The notes beneath the pieces are model-generated. The model ran no database searches. It was not told where the DNA came from and saw nothing but the letters and a program-made list of their open reading frames with translations. From Streptomyces rishiriensis (lineage in GTDB: Bacteria > Actinomycetota > Actinomycetes > Streptomycetales > Streptomycetaceae), in assembly GCF_030815485.1 (NCBI RefSeq), contig NZ_JAUSWV010000002.1:1550001-1614000 (forward strand): DNA of 64,000 nucleotides, in the 5' to 3' direction. Positions within the stretch are counted from its first letter, which is position 1. Every line of letters starts with the position of its first letter. This document shows positions 17,420 through 26,622 of the stretch, piece after piece. Both the position numbers and the translations under genes were made by a program.

Positions 17420-19132
17420 TCAGTCCTCCGGGAGTTCCACCGGCGCGATCTCGTCGTACACGTCGCCCGGGCCCGGGTTGGTCGCGTCCGTCGTCCCGCC
17501 GAAGTGGTGCATGACGCCCCAGACCGCGTTCAGCGCGGTCTGCACGGCACCCTCGGCCCAGCCCGCGGTCCAGGAGATGTCGTCACCGGCGAGGAAGACG
17601 CCCCGCTTGTCCTCGGGCAGCCGGTCCTGCATGAAGTGGGTGAACAGGCGCCGCTGGTAGCGGTAGTGGCCGGGCAGGTTGGCCTTGAACGCGCCCATGA
17701 AGTACGGCTCGTTCTCCCAGGAGACCGTCACCGGATTGCCGATGATGTGCTTCCTGATGTCGACGTTCGGATAGATCTCGCCGAGCGACTTCAGCATGAC
17801 CTCCATCCGCTCGTTCGCGGACAGCGGCAGCCACTTCAGGCTGTCGTCGCACCAGGTGTACGAGAGGCAGATCACGGCGGGCTTGTCCGGGCCGTCGTCG
17901 AGGAGGTAGGTGCCGCGCGTCATACGGTCGGTGAGCGTCATCGACATGACGTCCCGTCCGGTGGGGTTCCCCCGGTCGTCGACGGCCTTGTCCAGCCAGA
18001 ACGGCCGGTCGACCGGCACGAACAGCTTGCTGGACTCCATGTAGTGGGTGCGCTCGATCGCCGTCCAGTGGTCGATCGGGAAGAGCGAGTCGTCACAGTC
18101 GATCTTCGACAGGAGCATCCAGGACTGCGCGGTGAAGATCGCCGCCCGGTAGGTGCGGATGTCGCCGTTCGCGTCCGTCACGGTGATCCCGTTGCCGGCG
18201 GTGCGGTGCAGCCGGGTCACGGCCGGGCGGGGCTCGCCGCCCTCGTGCAGGTTCGCCAGCGAGGTGCCATACGCCCAGTGGACGATCTTCTCCGGCTCGC
18301 GCTCCCAGAGGCGCAGCGGCAACTGCTGGGAGCCGCCGACGATGCCGCGGTGGTGGTCGTCGGCCTCGGTGTACACGACGCGCAGGATCTCCAGGATGGA
18401 GTTCGGGAAGTCCGTGTCCCAGCCGCCGGTGCCGAAGCCCACCTGGCCGAAGATCTCGCGGTGCCGGAAGGACCTGAAGGCCTCGGAGTCGCAGAGGAAG
18501 CCGTAGAAGGTCTGGTTGTCGAGCTTCTCGACGAGCTTCGCCCAGATCTCGCGGATGCGCGGTACGTCGCGCTCGCGCATGGCCTGGTTCATGTCGGAGA
18601 AGTCGGCGCCCTCTTCGAGGCACTTGTTCCAGGCGGCCGCGACATCGCGGTAGACCTGCGGCAGGTCCTCGGCCGTCTCGGCGTAGTGCGACTCGCCCTT
18701 GAGGTCGACGACCGTCGACGGGGTCGCCTCCGCGAGCGGGTTGGGGAAGGGCTGGGTCCGCAGTCCGACCAGGTCGATGTAGTGCTGGAGCGCCGTGGAG
18801 GACGGCGGGAAGCGCATCGCGCCCATCTCGGCGGTGAGCGAGGGGTCGCAGCCGTCGAAGCCGACGGTGCGCAGCCGTCCGCCGATCCGGTCGGCCTCGT
18901 AGACGACCGGCTTGAGGCCCATCTTCATCAGCTCGTACGCGGCCACGATGCCGGACAGCCCGCCGCCGATGACGGCGACCTCGGTGCCGTGCTCGGTCGC
19001 GGGTATCTGGCCGAGGCCCGCCGGATGGGCGAGGAAGTCGTCGTAGGCGTAAGGGAAGTCCGGGCCGAACATGGTGATCGGCGGCTGCTGCTCGTCTGCG
19101 TGCTCGACGGCGTTGGGCACGGTGGACGTCAT
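17420..19132 (-). CDS. davB: FAD monooxygenase, L-lysine 2-monooxygenase (DavB) type
   Basis: This is a 570-residue flavoprotein amine oxidase. It has an N-terminal Rossmann motif VAVIGGGLSGIVAAYELM (about residue 52), VYEADRIGGRLRT, a conserved EMGAMRFP segment, FGQVGFGTGGWDTDFPNS, and a C-terminal FAD motif GVFLAGDDISWTAGWAEGAV. Length, the opening ITMFGPDFPYAYDD and the FGTGGW block agree with Pseudomonas lysine 2-monooxygenase as I remember it. That enzyme converts L-lysine plus O2 to 5-aminovaleramide. A tryptophan 2-monooxygenase activity is the main alternative. It follows a DavA-like amidase gene by 76 nt on the same strand. Confidence 0.75.
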   Translation of the reverse strand: MTSTVPNAVEHADEQQPPITMFGPDFPYAYDDFLAHPAGLGQIPATEHGTEVAVIGGGLSGIVAAYELMKMGLKPVVYEADRIGGRLRTVGFDGCDPSLTAEMGAMRFPPSSTALQHYIDLVGLRTQPFPNPLAEATPSTVVDLKGESHYAETAEDLPQVYRDVAAAWNKCLEEGADFSDMNQAMRERDVPRIREIWAKLVEKLDNQTFYGFLCDSEAFRSFRHREIFGQVGFGTGGWDTDFPNSILEILRVVYTEADDHHRGIVGGSQQLPLRLWEREPEKIVHWAYGTSLANLHEGGEPRPAVTRLHRTAGNGITVTDANGDIRTYRAAIFTAQSWMLLSKIDCDDSLFPIDHWTAIERTHYMESSKLFVPVDRPFWLDKAVDDRGNPTGRDVMSMTLTDRMTRGTYLLDDGPDKPAVICLSYTWCDDSLKWLPLSANERMEVMLKSLGEIYPNVDIRKHIIGNPVTVSWENEPYFMGAFKANLPGHYRYQRRLFTHFMQDRLPEDKRGVFLAGDDISWTAGWAEGAVQTALNAVWGVMHHFGGTTDATNPGPGDVYDEIAPVELPED

Positions 19133-19208
19133 GGGGTGGGGACTCCTTGCGCGTGGTGACTCGGGGGAGGCTCGGGGGCGACGGATGCGGAGCGGGTACG
19201 GGCCGGGT

Positions 19209-19997
19209 TCAGACCAGGGACCCGTACAGGCCGGGGCGGCGGTCCTTCAGATACGGGTTCGCCTCGCGGGACGCGGCCAGCGCGACCGGGTCGGCGTCGG
19301 CGAACACCAGCTCCTCACCGCGTCCGGCGCGGGTGCGGGCGACCCCGTCCGGACCGGCCAGCGTGGAGAGGCCGACGAACTCGAACTCGCCCTCGACACC
19401 GACCCGATTGACGTACGCCACGTACATCTGGTTCTCGAAGGCGCGCACCGGGATCACCGACTCGGCGACGAACTGGAAGGGGTGCATCTGCGCGGTCGGC
19501 ACGACGAGGAGGTCGGTGCCGGCGAGGGCGTGGGCGCGGACGTTCTCCGGGAACTCGACGTCGTAGCAGATCATGAGGCCGACGGTGAGGCCGTTCAGCC
19601 GGGCCTGGACGACCGGCTGCCCGCCCGGCCGGAAGTGGTCGCGCTCGAAGCAGCCGAAGAGGTGGGTCTTGCGGTAGTTCACGAGCCGGCTGCCGTCGGC
19701 GGAGATCAGCTGGGCGGAGTTGTGGACCGTCTCGCCGTCGCGCTCCGGGTAGCCGTACGCGATCGCGAGGCCGTGCCGGCCGGCGATCTCGGCGACGGCG
19801 TCAGCGGAGTCCCCGTCGGCGGGCTCGGCGAGGCGGGCGATGTCGTCGCCGATCGCGTACCCGGTGAGGAACATCTCCGGCGCGACGAGCAGCCCGGCGC
19901 CGGCGGCGGCGGCCCGGTCCGCGGCCTCGTCGAGGACCTTCAGGTTCTCGACGACCGAGCCGGGGCGGCCGGAGCTCTGGAGCAGGGCGGTGCGCAT
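19209..19997 (-). CDS. davA: Carbon-nitrogen hydrolase, 5-aminovaleramidase (DavA) type
   Basis: This is a 262-residue nitrilase-superfamily amidase. The Glu-Lys-Cys triad is visible as VAPEMFLTGYAIG, NYRKTHLFG and GLMICYDVEFPENV. It would hydrolyse 5-aminovaleramide to 5-aminovalerate, the step after DavB. It is placed directly upstream of the DavB-like gene, as expected for a lysine degradation pair. The ATG at 19997 follows GTGAGGA. A cluster of GTTGCG motifs lies 85-145 nt upstream and may be the operator for the Lrp-type regulator nearby. Confidence 0.75.
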   Translation of the reverse strand: MRTALLQSSGRPGSVVENLKVLDEAADRAAAAGAGLLVAPEMFLTGYAIGDDIARLAEPADGDSADAVAEIAGRHGLAIAYGYPERDGETVHNSAQLISADGSRLVNYRKTHLFGCFERDHFRPGGQPVVQARLNGLTVGLMICYDVEFPENVRAHALAGTDLLVVPTAQMHPFQFVAESVIPVRAFENQMYVAYVNRVGVEGEFEFVGLSTLAGPDGVARTRAGRGEELVFADADPVALAASREANPYLKDRRPGLYGSLV

Positions 19998-20081
19998 GCG
20001 TGATCCTCACCGGGCGAAAGGGTGGTTGTGGGGGCCATCTAGACGGTACGGGCGTCCACCCGGGACGGACAAGAAGGAGCC

Positions 20082-20140
20082 GTTGCGCGCCGGTGAGCGC
20101 AACGTTGCGTGCGCGGGCCGCCGGGCGGCGATTCGTTGCG
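20082..20140. promoter_or_regulatory. GTTGCG/CGCAAC motif cluster (candidate Lrp sites)
   Basis: An inverted repeat GTTGCGC-N8-GCGCAAC (20082-20103) is followed by further GTTGCG copies at 20104-20109 and 20135-20140. The cluster lies upstream of the davA/davB pair and just beyond the 3' end of the MFS gene. The same hexamer recurs in a palindrome upstream of the amino-acid permease (24063-24093). An Lrp/AsnC gene lies between the two sites. Confidence 0.5.
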
Positions 20141-20178
20141 CCCTCACCTCTGCCGCCCACCCCTCCCTCGCCCACTGC

Positions 20179-21282
20179 TCATCCGCCCCTCCGCCGGGCC
20201 GCCGTCCGCACCAGCGAGGCCGTCACGAGGTACGGCAGCGCACACAGCGCGAACACGACGCCGTGCGGGAACGTCGAGCCGAGGGCGCCGTACATGCCGT
20301 ACACCGCGATGGTCACCACCTCCGTGCCGAGGCTCGCGACGGAGGTGAGGGTGGCCCGGCCGGTGCCCTCGATGCGCCGCTGGAGCCGGGCGTCGGCCAG
20401 GACGGTCGCCGACTGGAAGCCGCCGAAGGCCAGGGCGACGAGGGCGATGCCGGCCGGAGCGGCGCTGATGGCGCCGACGGCGAGGGCGAGCGCGGAGAGA
20501 GCGAGCAGCGCGGCGAATCCACGACGGCCCAGGCGCTCGGCCGGTCCGGCCGCGAGGCTTCCGGCGGTGACGCCGGCCCAGATCAGCACCAGCAGGTGCG
20601 GAACGTTCGCCTCCGGTACGCCCGCCTGCCTGACCAGCAGGGGCGTGTACTCGTCGAGAGCGCCCCACACCGCCGTCACCGCCGGGACCAGCAGCAGGGC
20701 GCCGCGTACGGAGCGGTCGCGCCGGGCGTCGGCCAGTCCCGACCGCAGGGTCGCGGCCCAGCTGTCGCCGTCGGCCGCCGACCGCCGGTGCTCGGGGAAA
20801 CGGGACGCCGTCGCGGCGCAGAGCAGACACGCCAGCACGCTGGCCGCACCGACGGCCGGGTATCCGCCGACCGCGAAGACCGGTCCGGCCAGGCCCGTCG
20901 CCGTCATCACGGCCACCTGGCCCACCGCGTGCGCGCGGCCCGTCAGCCGGGCGTACCGGTCCGCGGCGCCGACGCGGTCCAGCTCCTCGTAGACCAGTGC
21001 CTCCACTGCGCCGGAGCCCAGGGCGCCACGCGCGCCCCACAGGACGAAGCCGGCCGCGAAGGCCCAGTACGACGGGAACAGCACCCACAGCGCGAAGCCG
21101 GCCGCGCCGAGCAGCGGACCGGTCCACAGCAGCAGCCGTCGGGACACGGCGTCCGCCCAGGCGCCCGAGGGCACCTCCAGCAGCACGCCGGTCAGCGACC
21201 ACAGGACGAACAGCGAGGAGATCTGCCCGACGGACAGGCCGCTGTCCGCGAACAGCAGCGCGTACACGGGGTACAGCAGCAC
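20179..21282 (-). CDS. MFS transporter, 5' end interrupted by an in-frame stop
   Basis: The readable frame gives a 367-residue MFS protein (VLWSLTGVLLEVPSGAWADAVSRR is the helix 2-3 loop). It opens at a GTG in the middle of helix 1. In the same frame upstream there is an ATG at 21369 reading MTWRH, then TGA at 21352-21354, then 23 further open codons reading ...DVRRLTATLYAYAFLDEF that complete helix 1. A TGG-to-TGA change at codon 6 would explain this. The gene is either inactive or reinitiates downstream. The substrate is unknown. Confidence 0.65.
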   Translation of the reverse strand: MLLYPVYALLFADSGLSVGQISSLFVLWSLTGVLLEVPSGAWADAVSRRLLLWTGPLLGAAGFALWVLFPSYWAFAAGFVLWGARGALGSGAVEALVYEELDRVGAADRYARLTGRAHAVGQVAVMTATGLAGPVFAVGGYPAVGAASVLACLLCAATASRFPEHRRSAADGDSWAATLRSGLADARRDRSVRGALLLVPAVTAVWGALDEYTPLLVRQAGVPEANVPHLLVLIWAGVTAGSLAAGPAERLGRRGFAALLALSALALAVGAISAAPAGIALVALAFGGFQSATVLADARLQRRIEGTGRATLTSVASLGTEVVTIAVYGMYGALGSTFPHGVVFALCALPYLVTASLVRTAARRRGG

Positions 21283-21525
21283 GAACTCGTCGAGGAACGC
21301 GTACGCGTACAGCGTGGCGGTCAGTCGACGGACGTCGGGGCCGGTCGTGGATCAATGTCGCCAGGTCATGGAACCGATGGTAGACAGTTCCGGCTCCGCT
21401 GCCCAGCGAATACGCGGCACCGCGACGCCGACGTACGACCGTCGACCGCGGACCCGCCGCCGTTGCGTCGCACGGCCTGTGGGACAGTCGCCGTGGGGGA
21501 CGGGTCCGACGTCATGGAGGTCCTG

Positions 21526-21981
21526 ATGGAGAGCACTGCGTTGCCGCGGGTCGACGAGCACACGACGGTCGTGGCGGCCGGCGCCGCAGACGTCTGGAGG
21601 GGGCTCGGCGAGACCCTCGACCGGTCCTTCACCCGCCCGGGCTCGGCCCGCCACGCGCGTCTCGTCGGCGCCACCGACCGTACGGCGTCGGGGCCCGGCC
21701 CCCTCGTCGAGGGCGCGACACTGCACGGCTTCCGGGTGGCGGAGGCGCTGGCCGGACGGGAGCTCGTCCTCGTGGGCGGCCACCGCTTCTCGTCGTACGC
21801 CCTGGTCTTCCGTCTGACCGAGACCGGCCCGGGGCGCACCCGGCTGTGCGCCGAGACCCGGGCCGCCTTTCCCGGCCGGGCCGGCGCCCTCTACCGCGGG
21901 CTCGTCGTCGGCACGGGCGGGCACGGGGTCGTCGTACGCAGGATGCTGGCGTCGGTCCGTCGCCGGGCGGAACGCCGCTGA
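21526..21981 (+). CDS. SRPBCC (START-like) family protein
   Basis: This is a 151-residue cytoplasmic protein with the pattern of the polyketide cyclase/START-like lipid-pocket fold: a beta-strand start (VDEHTTVVAAGAADVWRGLGETLDR), then GFRVAEALAGRELVLVGGHRFSSYALVFRLTE and ETRAAFPGRAGALYRGLVVGT. The function is unknown. The ATG at 21526 has GGAGGT upstream, and the ATG at 21514 is in the same frame but has no such site. It abuts the convergent Lrp gene, with 0 nt between stops. Confidence 0.7.
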   Translation: MESTALPRVDEHTTVVAAGAADVWRGLGETLDRSFTRPGSARHARLVGATDRTASGPGPLVEGATLHGFRVAEALAGRELVLVGGHRFSSYALVFRLTETGPGRTRLCAETRAAFPGRAGALYRGLVVGTGGHGVVVRRMLASVRRRAERR

Positions 21982-22434
21982 TCAGGTGGGCGAGCCCGAG
22001 GAGAAGCGGCGCAGCAGCGGCGACAGGACCAGCACGGACTTCGTCCGTTCCACGAACGGCTCCCCCGCGATGCGCTCCAGGACCCGCTCGAAGTGGCGCA
22101 TGTCGGCGGCGAAGACCTGGGCGACGGCGTCCGCCTCCCCGGTGACGGTGGAGGCGGCCACGACCTCCTGATAGCGCTCGAGACCGCGCTGGATGGTCTC
22201 CGGGGAGGTGTTGCGCCGGCAGTAGATCTCGACGAATCCCTCGGTCTCCCAGCCGAGGGCCGCCGGGTCGACCCGTACGGTGAAGCCGGTGATGGCCCCG
22301 GTGGCCCGCAGCCGGTCCACGCGCCGCTTCACGGCGGGTGCGGACAGGCCGACCAGTTGCCCGATGTCCGCGAAGGAGCGGCGGGCGTCCTCGGCGAGGG
22401 CGTGCACGATGCGTTCGTCGAGATCGTTCAGCAC
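21982..22434 (-). CDS. Lrp/AsnC family transcriptional regulator
   Basis: This 150-residue protein has an AsnC-type helix-turn-helix (LDERIVHALAEDARRSFADIGQLVGLSAPAVKRRVDRL, about residues 5-42) and a RAM ligand domain (about 65-140). Lrp/AsnC proteins bind amino acids and palindromic DNA. The next gene upstream is a cationic amino-acid permease (10 nt away, same strand), and the davA/davB-like pair is 2 kb downstream. Both units carry GTTGCG/CGCAAC motifs in their upstream regions, so this is the likely local regulator of lysine uptake and degradation. Confidence 0.88.
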   Translation of the reverse strand: MLNDLDERIVHALAEDARRSFADIGQLVGLSAPAVKRRVDRLRATGAITGFTVRVDPAALGWETEGFVEIYCRRNTSPETIQRGLERYQEVVAASTVTGEADAVAQVFAADMRHFERVLERIAGEPFVERTKSVLVLSPLLRRFSSGSPT

Positions 22435-22444
22435 AGTGGGTTGA

Positions 22445-23920
22445 TCACTTCTCAGATGGTGCGGGCGCTGCGAGACGGGAGCGGCGGTGGCCGTAGAGGA
22501 AGTAGAACACGAGCCCCACCGCCATCCAGACTCCGAAGACCACCCAGGTGACGGCCGAAAGGCTGCCCATCATCCAGACGCAGAACGCGAGACCCAGGGC
22601 CGGCAGTACCGGCGAGAGCGGCACCCGGAAGGTCCGGGGCATGTCCGGACGGGTCCGGCGCAGCACCACGACCGCGATGTTGACCAGGCCGAACGCGAAC
22701 AGCGTACCGATGCTGGTGGCGTCCGCCAGCTGGCCCAGCGGGATCGCGGCGGCCAGCACACCGCAGAACAGCGACACGATCACCGTGTTCGCGCGGGGCG
22801 TGCCGGTCCTCGGGTGGACGCGGGAGAACACCTTGGGCATCAGGCCGTCCCGGGACATCGCGAACAGGATGCGGGTCTGGCCGTACAGCACGGTCAGGAC
22901 GACGCTGGCGATGGCGATGACGGCGCAGAAGGCGAGAAGGGTGCCCCAGAAGGACTGGCCGGTCACCTCGCGCATGATCTGCGCGAGCGCGGCCTCCGAG
23001 TCGCCGAACCGCTGCCAGGGCTTGGCGCCCACGGCGACGGCCGCGACGAGGACGTACAGCGCCGTCACGATGACGAGCGACAGCATGATCGCGCGGGGCA
23101 GGTCGCGCTGCGCGTTCGTCGCCTCCTCACCGGCGGTCGAGGCGGCGTCGAAGCCGATGTACGAGAAGAACAGCGTCGCGCCGGCCGCGCTGACGCCCGC
23201 CATGCCCAGCGGCATGAAGTGCTCGTAGTTGCCGGAGCGGAAGCCCTGGACGCCGATGGCGCAGAACAGCACGAGGGCGAGGATCTTCACGGCCACCATG
23301 ACGGTGTTGGCGCGCGCCGACTCGCGGGCGCCGCCCAGCAGGAAGGCCATGGCGAGCACGACGACGATGAGGGCCGGCAGGTTGAAGACGCCACCGTCCC
23401 CGGGCGGCGCCGACAGCGCGTCCGGGATGGTCACGCCGATCGTCCCGTCGAGCAGTTCGTTGAGGTACTCGCCCCACCCGACGGCCACGGCGGCGACCGA
23501 CACGCCGTACTCCAGGACCAGACACCAGCCGCAGATCCAGGCGATCAGTTCGCCCATCGTCGCGTACGCATACGAGTACGAGGAGCCGGCGACCGGGATG
23601 GTGCCCGCCAGCTCGGCGTAGGACAGGGCCGAGAAGAGCGCCGTGAGTCCGGCGATCACGAAGGAGAGTGTGACGGCGGGGCCGGCCTTGGGCACGGCCT
23701 CGCCGAGGACGACGAAGATGCCGGTGCCGAGGGTGGCGCCGATGCTGATCATCGTCAGCTGCCACAGCCCGAGGGAGCGCCTGAGAGACCCTCCCTCGCC
23801 CTGGCCGCCCTCGGCGACCAGGTGTTCCACCGGCTTGCGCCGCATGAGACGCGCGACGGGCCCCGGGGACGCGGGGGCGGTCCGGCTCGGTTGTTGCGGG
23901 GGTGCGCCTTGATCGAGCAC
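22445..23920 (-). CDS. APC-superfamily cationic amino-acid permease
   Basis: This is a 12-to-14-helix transporter of about 491 residues. It has MISIGATLGTGIFVVLGEA (helix 1), AELAGTIPVAGSSYSYAYA (helix 3) and FFSYIGFDAASTAGEEATN (helix 6), which place it in the CAT (cationic amino-acid transporter) group. Import of lysine or arginine is inferred. The GTG at 23920 is chosen because AAGGAG lies 8 nt upstream. The gene overlaps nothing and is followed by the Lrp gene after 10 nt. A TTGCG palindrome lies about 150 nt upstream. Confidence 0.85.
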   Translation of the reverse strand: MLDQGAPPQQPSRTAPASPGPVARLMRRKPVEHLVAEGGQGEGGSLRRSLGLWQLTMISIGATLGTGIFVVLGEAVPKAGPAVTLSFVIAGLTALFSALSYAELAGTIPVAGSSYSYAYATMGELIAWICGWCLVLEYGVSVAAVAVGWGEYLNELLDGTIGVTIPDALSAPPGDGGVFNLPALIVVVLAMAFLLGGARESARANTVMVAVKILALVLFCAIGVQGFRSGNYEHFMPLGMAGVSAAGATLFFSYIGFDAASTAGEEATNAQRDLPRAIMLSLVIVTALYVLVAAVAVGAKPWQRFGDSEAALAQIMREVTGQSFWGTLLAFCAVIAIASVVLTVLYGQTRILFAMSRDGLMPKVFSRVHPRTGTPRANTVIVSLFCGVLAAAIPLGQLADATSIGTLFAFGLVNIAVVVLRRTRPDMPRTFRVPLSPVLPALGLAFCVWMMGSLSAVTWVVFGVWMAVGLVFYFLYGHRRSRLAAPAPSEK

Positions 23921-24062
23921 GCGCTGACTCCTTCGTCGCTGCCTCTCGGGGCGACGGGGACCGGCGGCACACCTGCGCGAGCAGGAACCCACCGAGCGGG
24001 GTCCCCGCCACGCTACGTACAGCGCACGACCCTATGAGCAGGGCCGTAGCACTCGTAATGCT

Positions 24063-24093
24063 GCAACCTTGCGCGCACACGCAAGTTCGTTGC
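24063..24093. promoter_or_regulatory. TTGCG palindrome upstream of the permease (candidate Lrp operator)
   Basis: CTTGCG-N6-CGCAAG (24068-24085) is nested inside GCAAC (24063-24067) and GTTGC (24089-24093). The whole is a two-level inverted repeat built from the same hexamer found upstream of davA. It is 140-170 nt upstream of the permease start, in a gap of nearly 290 nt that has no gene. Confidence 0.5.
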
Positions 24094-24208
24094 GTCTATC
24101 GCGCAGGGATGCCTGTTCATTGCACGGGAGCCGAAGCACCCCGAAAGGGACGCGGAAAACCGCGCGACCACCGCGACCCGCGCCCCATGAGCCGGCCGGC
24201 CCGCGGAG

Positions 24209-25690
<1,482 letters not shown>

Positions 25691-25780
25691 TCAGCCAGGG
25701 GGAGAAGCACGTACTTCATTCTCCCACGACCGCCGCGATGCCATGCCCGGACAGAACGTCCAAGCAGCTCAGGGGGGGCT

Positions 25781-26086
25781 TTAGGAGGATCCTCCGAGGG
25801 CGAGCAGCACGGAGAGCGCCGGCACCCGGTCGACCGCCTGGGCGAACACGTCCTGCGCGATCACCCACTCCTGCGGCCTCGCCTCGGCGTACGGCCGCCA
25901 GTTCCGTACGACGATCTGGAGCCCGCCGTCCCCGGGCGGGGCCGGAAGGTCGGTGAGGCTGTCGGCGAGGGCGTCCCAGTTGCGTCCGAACCAGTCGGGC
26001 AGGCCGAGGGCGTCGGCGCAGCGGTCCATCAGGGCCGACTTGTCGGTCACCCCGTCGAGATCGAGCGTGACCACGAACTGTGTCAT
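25781..26086 (-). CDS. Barstar-like ribonuclease inhibitor
   Basis: This 101-residue protein matches barstar: strand VVTLDLDGVTDKSALMDRCADALGLP, then WFGRNWDALADSLTDLP (the conserved asparagine-tryptophan-aspartate region that contacts the nuclease active site). Barstars neutralise a cognate microbial ribonuclease. The ATG overlaps the final TGA of a broken RNase gene directly upstream (ATGA at 26083-26086), so this was a coupled toxin-inhibitor pair. The inhibitor is intact while the nuclease is not. Confidence 0.88.
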   Translation of the reverse strand: MTQFVVTLDLDGVTDKSALMDRCADALGLPDWFGRNWDALADSLTDLPAPPGDGGLQIVVRNWRPYAEARPQEWVIAQDVFAQAVDRVPALSVLLALGGSS

Positions 26087-26400
26087 CTCAGCACCACCCG
26101 GAAGGTGTCGTAGTGATCGTCGGTGCAGTAGATCCCGCCGCCCCGCCCGGTGACAACGCTTCGGGCCCCGCGTCGCGCGAGCGCGGCGTCCCGACGATGT
26201 GTTCGTGGCGGCAACCGCGCCGGTGCGCGGGCAGCAGCCGCTCGAAGTTCCCGGAGACGGCGCCGTCCTCGGCGTAGGGCAAGGGCCGTCGCCGTCGACG
26301 GGCCGGAGCGGTCGCCGGGTCTCTGCGGGCGGTGCGGACTCCCGGACCGCGGCCGGGCCGCCGGCCCAGGACGGCTCGGCGGCCTGCGCGGTGGCCGGGG
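26083..26400 (-). pseudogene. Frameshifted RNase Sa/barnase-like secreted ribonuclease
   Basis: Pieces of a guanyl-specific ribonuclease are readable in order but in three frames. About 26400-26285 gives VRESAPPAETRRPLRPVDG (an N-terminal block). About 26285-26170 gives PLPYAEDGAVSGNFERLLP...CRHEHIVGT, with the catalytic Glu. About 26168-26083 gives ARSVVTGRGGGIYCTDDHYDTF, with the catalytic Arg and His. One shift falls at a run of four C's (26166-26169), where a fifth would restore the frame; another is near 26280. The stop still overlaps the barstar start. Sequencing error could explain one shift, hardly both. Confidence 0.7.
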
Positions 26401-26420
26401 CGCGGTCCCGCGCACCCAGC

Positions 26421-26495
26421 CCCCCGGGCGGGGAGCTCTCCGAGGGAGGCGTACGAGAAGGTGTACGCCGACCCGGCCACCGGCACCGTCGACGA
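26421..26495 (-). pseudogene. Fragment of an APC amino-acid permease
   Basis: On the minus strand this short stretch reads STVPVAGSAYTFSYASLGEL. It is nearly the same as helix 3 of CAT-type permeases (the intact permease at 22445-23920 has GTIPVAGSSYSYAYATMGEL). Nothing before or after continues the transporter in any frame. It appears to be debris of a deleted permease gene, now joined to the RNase relic. Confidence 0.6.
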
Positions 26496-26622
26496 AGGCC
26501 GCGAGCAGCCGGTGAGGAGGGAGCGCGGGAAAGACGGCCGTCCCGGCAAGCGGGGGACGGACCGCAGCAGCACGCGTTCGATGCTGTCACGGCCGTCCCC
26601 TCATGATCTGCTGCAGGGCCGG

